This document shows positions 62,311-64,000 of a DNA stretch of 64,000 nucleotides, piece after piece. The notes under the pieces were generated by a model. That model saw nothing but the letters and a program-made list of their open reading frames with translations. It did not search any database and was not told the DNA's origin. Source of the stretch: Ruminococcus hominis (GTDB lineage: Bacteria > Bacillota > Clostridia > Lachnospirales > Lachnospiraceae); NCBI RefSeq assembly GCF_014287355.1, contig NZ_JACOPE010000001.1, positions 1,550,001 through 1,614,000 on the forward strand. Direction: 5' to 3'. Numbering within the stretch: position 1 is the stretch's first letter; the number at the start of each line of letters is the position of its first letter. A program made the position numbers and the translations under genes.

Positions 62311-64000
62311 ATAATGACAACTGATTACTTTGCGGTAAATCTCCAAATAATCCAAGGTCTGACATAAGATCAATAACAGTTTTACTAACCTTGGTTCTTT
62401 GTCTGAAATCATCTAACGACAGATATTTTCCATCTTTTGCAGCGAGTTCTACCGCTTCTGCAGCTTTATCACCCATTCCGTCAATACTTGCAAAAGACGG
62501 CATTAGCTTTCCGTCGATAATCTGAAAATCTTTTGCTTTTGCACGATATAAATCAATAGGCATAAACTCCAGTCCGCGGGCATACATTTCCTGAACCAGC
62601 TTCATATCTTTTAAAGTATCCTGTTCTTTATTTGTGAGACTATCGGATCTTTTTCTGTAATCATTCATATAATAATTTAACTTTTCTTTGCCCTGGCACA
62701 TAAGTTCATAAGAAAATGCATCGGCACGAATACTAAAATAAGCACCATAATAAGCGAGCGGATAATTAATTTTACAATATGCGATTCGATAAGCCATCAT
62801 AACATAGGCAGCAGCATGTGCTTTTGGGAACATATAGCTAATCTTCTTGCAAGAATCAATATACCAGTCCGGTACACCTTTTTCCTTCATTGCAGTTTCC
62901 CATTCAGGCTTTAACCCCTTACCTTTTCGTACGCTCTCCATAATTGTAAAAGAAAGTGCACTATCTACTCCCTGATTGATCAAGTAAATCATAATATCAT
63001 CACGAGTACAGATTGCAGTAGAAATCGTTGCCTTTCCTTGTTTGATCAATTCCTGTGCATTTCCAAGCCATACATTGGTTCCGTGAGACAGACCGGAAAT
63101 TCGGATTAAATCAGATAATGATTGTGGGTTTGCATCTTGCACCATCTGGATAACAAAATCTGTTCCAAACTCCGGGATTCCAAGACTTCCAAGTGGACAG
63201 CCGCTGATATCTTCTGGTTTAATACCAAGTGCACTTGTATTATGGAACAACGAAATAACATCTTTATCATCCAGAGGAATTTTGGTTGCTACAAAAGGAT
63301 TTTCTTCATTGTATTCATTCTCCAGAGCATCAGATGTAATATAATCCTCCAGCATACGGATCATGGTCGGATCATCATGACCGAGAATATCTAGTTTTAA
63401 CAAGTTATGATCAATCGAATGATAATCAAAATGTGTTGTTATGATGTCTACAGTCATATCGTTTGCAGGATGCTGAACAGGTGTAAATTCATTAATGTTA
63501 TGTCCATGAGGAAGTACAACAATTCCTCCCGGATGCTGTCCGGTGCTTCGTCGGATACCTGTACATCCCTGACTGATCCGCTCTATTTCACAACGTCGTT
63601 TACGCATACCACGTTCTTCGTAATAGTTTTTTACATAACCGTAAGCTGTTTTATCTGCCAGTGTTCCGATTGTTCCGGCTTTAAAGGTATGCCCCTCTCC
63701 AAAAATAACTTCTGTATATTTATGCGCTTTAGACTGATACTCACCGGAAAAGTTCAAGTCAATATCTGGTTCTTTGTCACCTTTGAAACCAAGAAAGGTT
63801 TCAAAAGGAATGTCAAATCCTTGTTTTATTAGTTTTTCACCGCATACCGGACAATTTTTATCCGGCATGTCGAATCCACATCCTCCAGCATATGATTTTA
63901 CTTCTTCAGAATCAAAATCACTATAATGACAATGTGCACAATAATAATGCGGAGATAATGGATTAACTTCTGTAATTCCGGCCATAGTAGCTACAAATGA
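62300..64000 (-). CDS. polC: DNA polymerase III PolC, C-terminal part (partial)
   Basis: The frame is open to the last base (residues S-F-V-A-T before M-A-G-I-T-E-V-N-P-L), so the 566 residues here are the C-terminal portion of a protein of roughly 1440. The zinc-finger cysteines C-A-H-C ... C-P-V-C are near the start. E-P-D-I-D-L-N-F-S-G-E-Y-Q is in the polymerase core and F-P-K-A-H-A-A-A-Y-V in the later part. PolC is the Gram-positive replicative polymerase. An internal ATG at 63985 is not the real start. Confidence 0.97.
   Translation of the reverse strand, partial: SFVATMAGITEVNPLSPHYYCAHCHYSDFDSEEVKSYAGGCGFDMPDKNCPVCGEKLIKQGFDIPFETFLGFKGDKEPDIDLNFSGEYQSKAHKYTEVIFGEGHTFKAGTIGTLADKTAYGYVKNYYEERGMRKRRCEIERISQGCTGIRRSTGQHPGGIVVLPHGHNINEFTPVQHPANDMTVDIITTHFDYHSIDHNLLKLDILGHDDPTMIRMLEDYITSDALENEYNEENPFVATKIPLDDKDVISLFHNTSALGIKPEDISGCPLGSLGIPEFGTDFVIQMVQDANPQSLSDLIRISGLSHGTNVWLGNAQELIKQGKATISTAICTRDDIMIYLINQGVDSALSFTIMESVRKGKGLKPEWETAMKEKGVPDWYIDSCKKISYMFPKAHAAAYVMMAYRIAYCKINYPLAYYGAYFSIRADAFSYELMCQGKEKLNYYMNDYRKRSDSLTNKEQDTLKDMKLVQEMYARGLEFMPIDLYRAKAKDFQIIDGKLMPSFASIDGMGDKAAEAVELAAKDGKYLSLDDFRQRTKVSKTVIDLMSDLGLFGDLPQSNQLSLFDF

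Noticed and set aside
63983..63985. ATG at 63985 as the polC start
   Set aside because: The frame stays open to the window edge with residues typical of the PolC core, so the gene continues beyond the window.

Overview
The window is a low-GC Gram-positive chromosome segment whose gene content and order fit Clostridia, most likely family Lachnospiraceae. The signs are the radC-mreBCD-PBP2-minDE-rodA-mgsA order, a single-chain PurL, PolC, an L27 with a Prp-cleavable N-terminus encoded beside Prp, SigH, a cysteine T-box before cysE-cysS, and several small DUF families usual in that group. The genus cannot be fixed from sequence reading alone. Nearly everything is core housekeeping; I see no prophage, integrated conjugative element, transposase gene or CRISPR array. 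About 61 protein genes and four tRNAs are supported.

From 1 to 29.4 kb, 29 of 30 genes are on the plus strand. In order: the tail of a MurJ/SpoVB-type flippase; small proteins (BofC-like, DUF896, DUF4250); miaB, a small membrane protein, mutS, mutL, miaA, a YnbB-type PLP enzyme and two flavoproteins; the rod-shape and division block radC, mreB, mreC, mreD, a long PBP2, minD, minE, rodA, mgsA and a D,D-carboxypeptidase; then an HlyD-like protein, yggS, sepF, ylmH, lspA, rluD and a cytidylate-kinase-like gene.

At 29.4-29.7 kb coding direction flips and 27 of the next 31 genes are on the minus strand. The flip is marked by a palindromic repeat, a terminator and a XerS-like tyrosine recombinase. 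Next comes a divergent SOS pair (yneA-like and lexA) with four LexA boxes between them. The minus-strand operons are obgE-yhbY-nadD-yqeK-rsfS, rplU-prp-rpmA (L21 leader), cysE-cysS-mrnC-rlmB-sigH (T-box), a small membrane protein with ispF and a GNAT enzyme, a duplicated tRNA-Met/tRNA-Val pair, purL, a rhomboid-like gene with pyk, and nfeD-SPFH-helicase-greA. Plus-strand genes in this half are lexA, a LysR regulator, a giant CoA-dehydratase activase and a cold-shock gene. The window ends with glyA and the 3' part of polC.

The most unusual items are: (i) a roughly 185-bp two-hairpin repeat in three copies, each next to a terminator and ending within bases of gene stop codons; (ii) a methylglyoxal synthase homologue in the rodA operon whose catalytic Asp motif reads GGKQM; (iii) a MinD/MinE pair with no minC beside it and a MinE lacking the membrane-targeting N-terminus; (iv) a rhomboid-like protein without the catalytic serine motif but with a Cys/His-rich tail; (v) an XPD-type helicase fused to a RecB/Cas4-type nuclease domain; (vi) hairpins that enclose or overlap ribosome-binding sites near 0.5 and 3.1 kb. 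None is proved to be a new system; each is listed with a decisive test.
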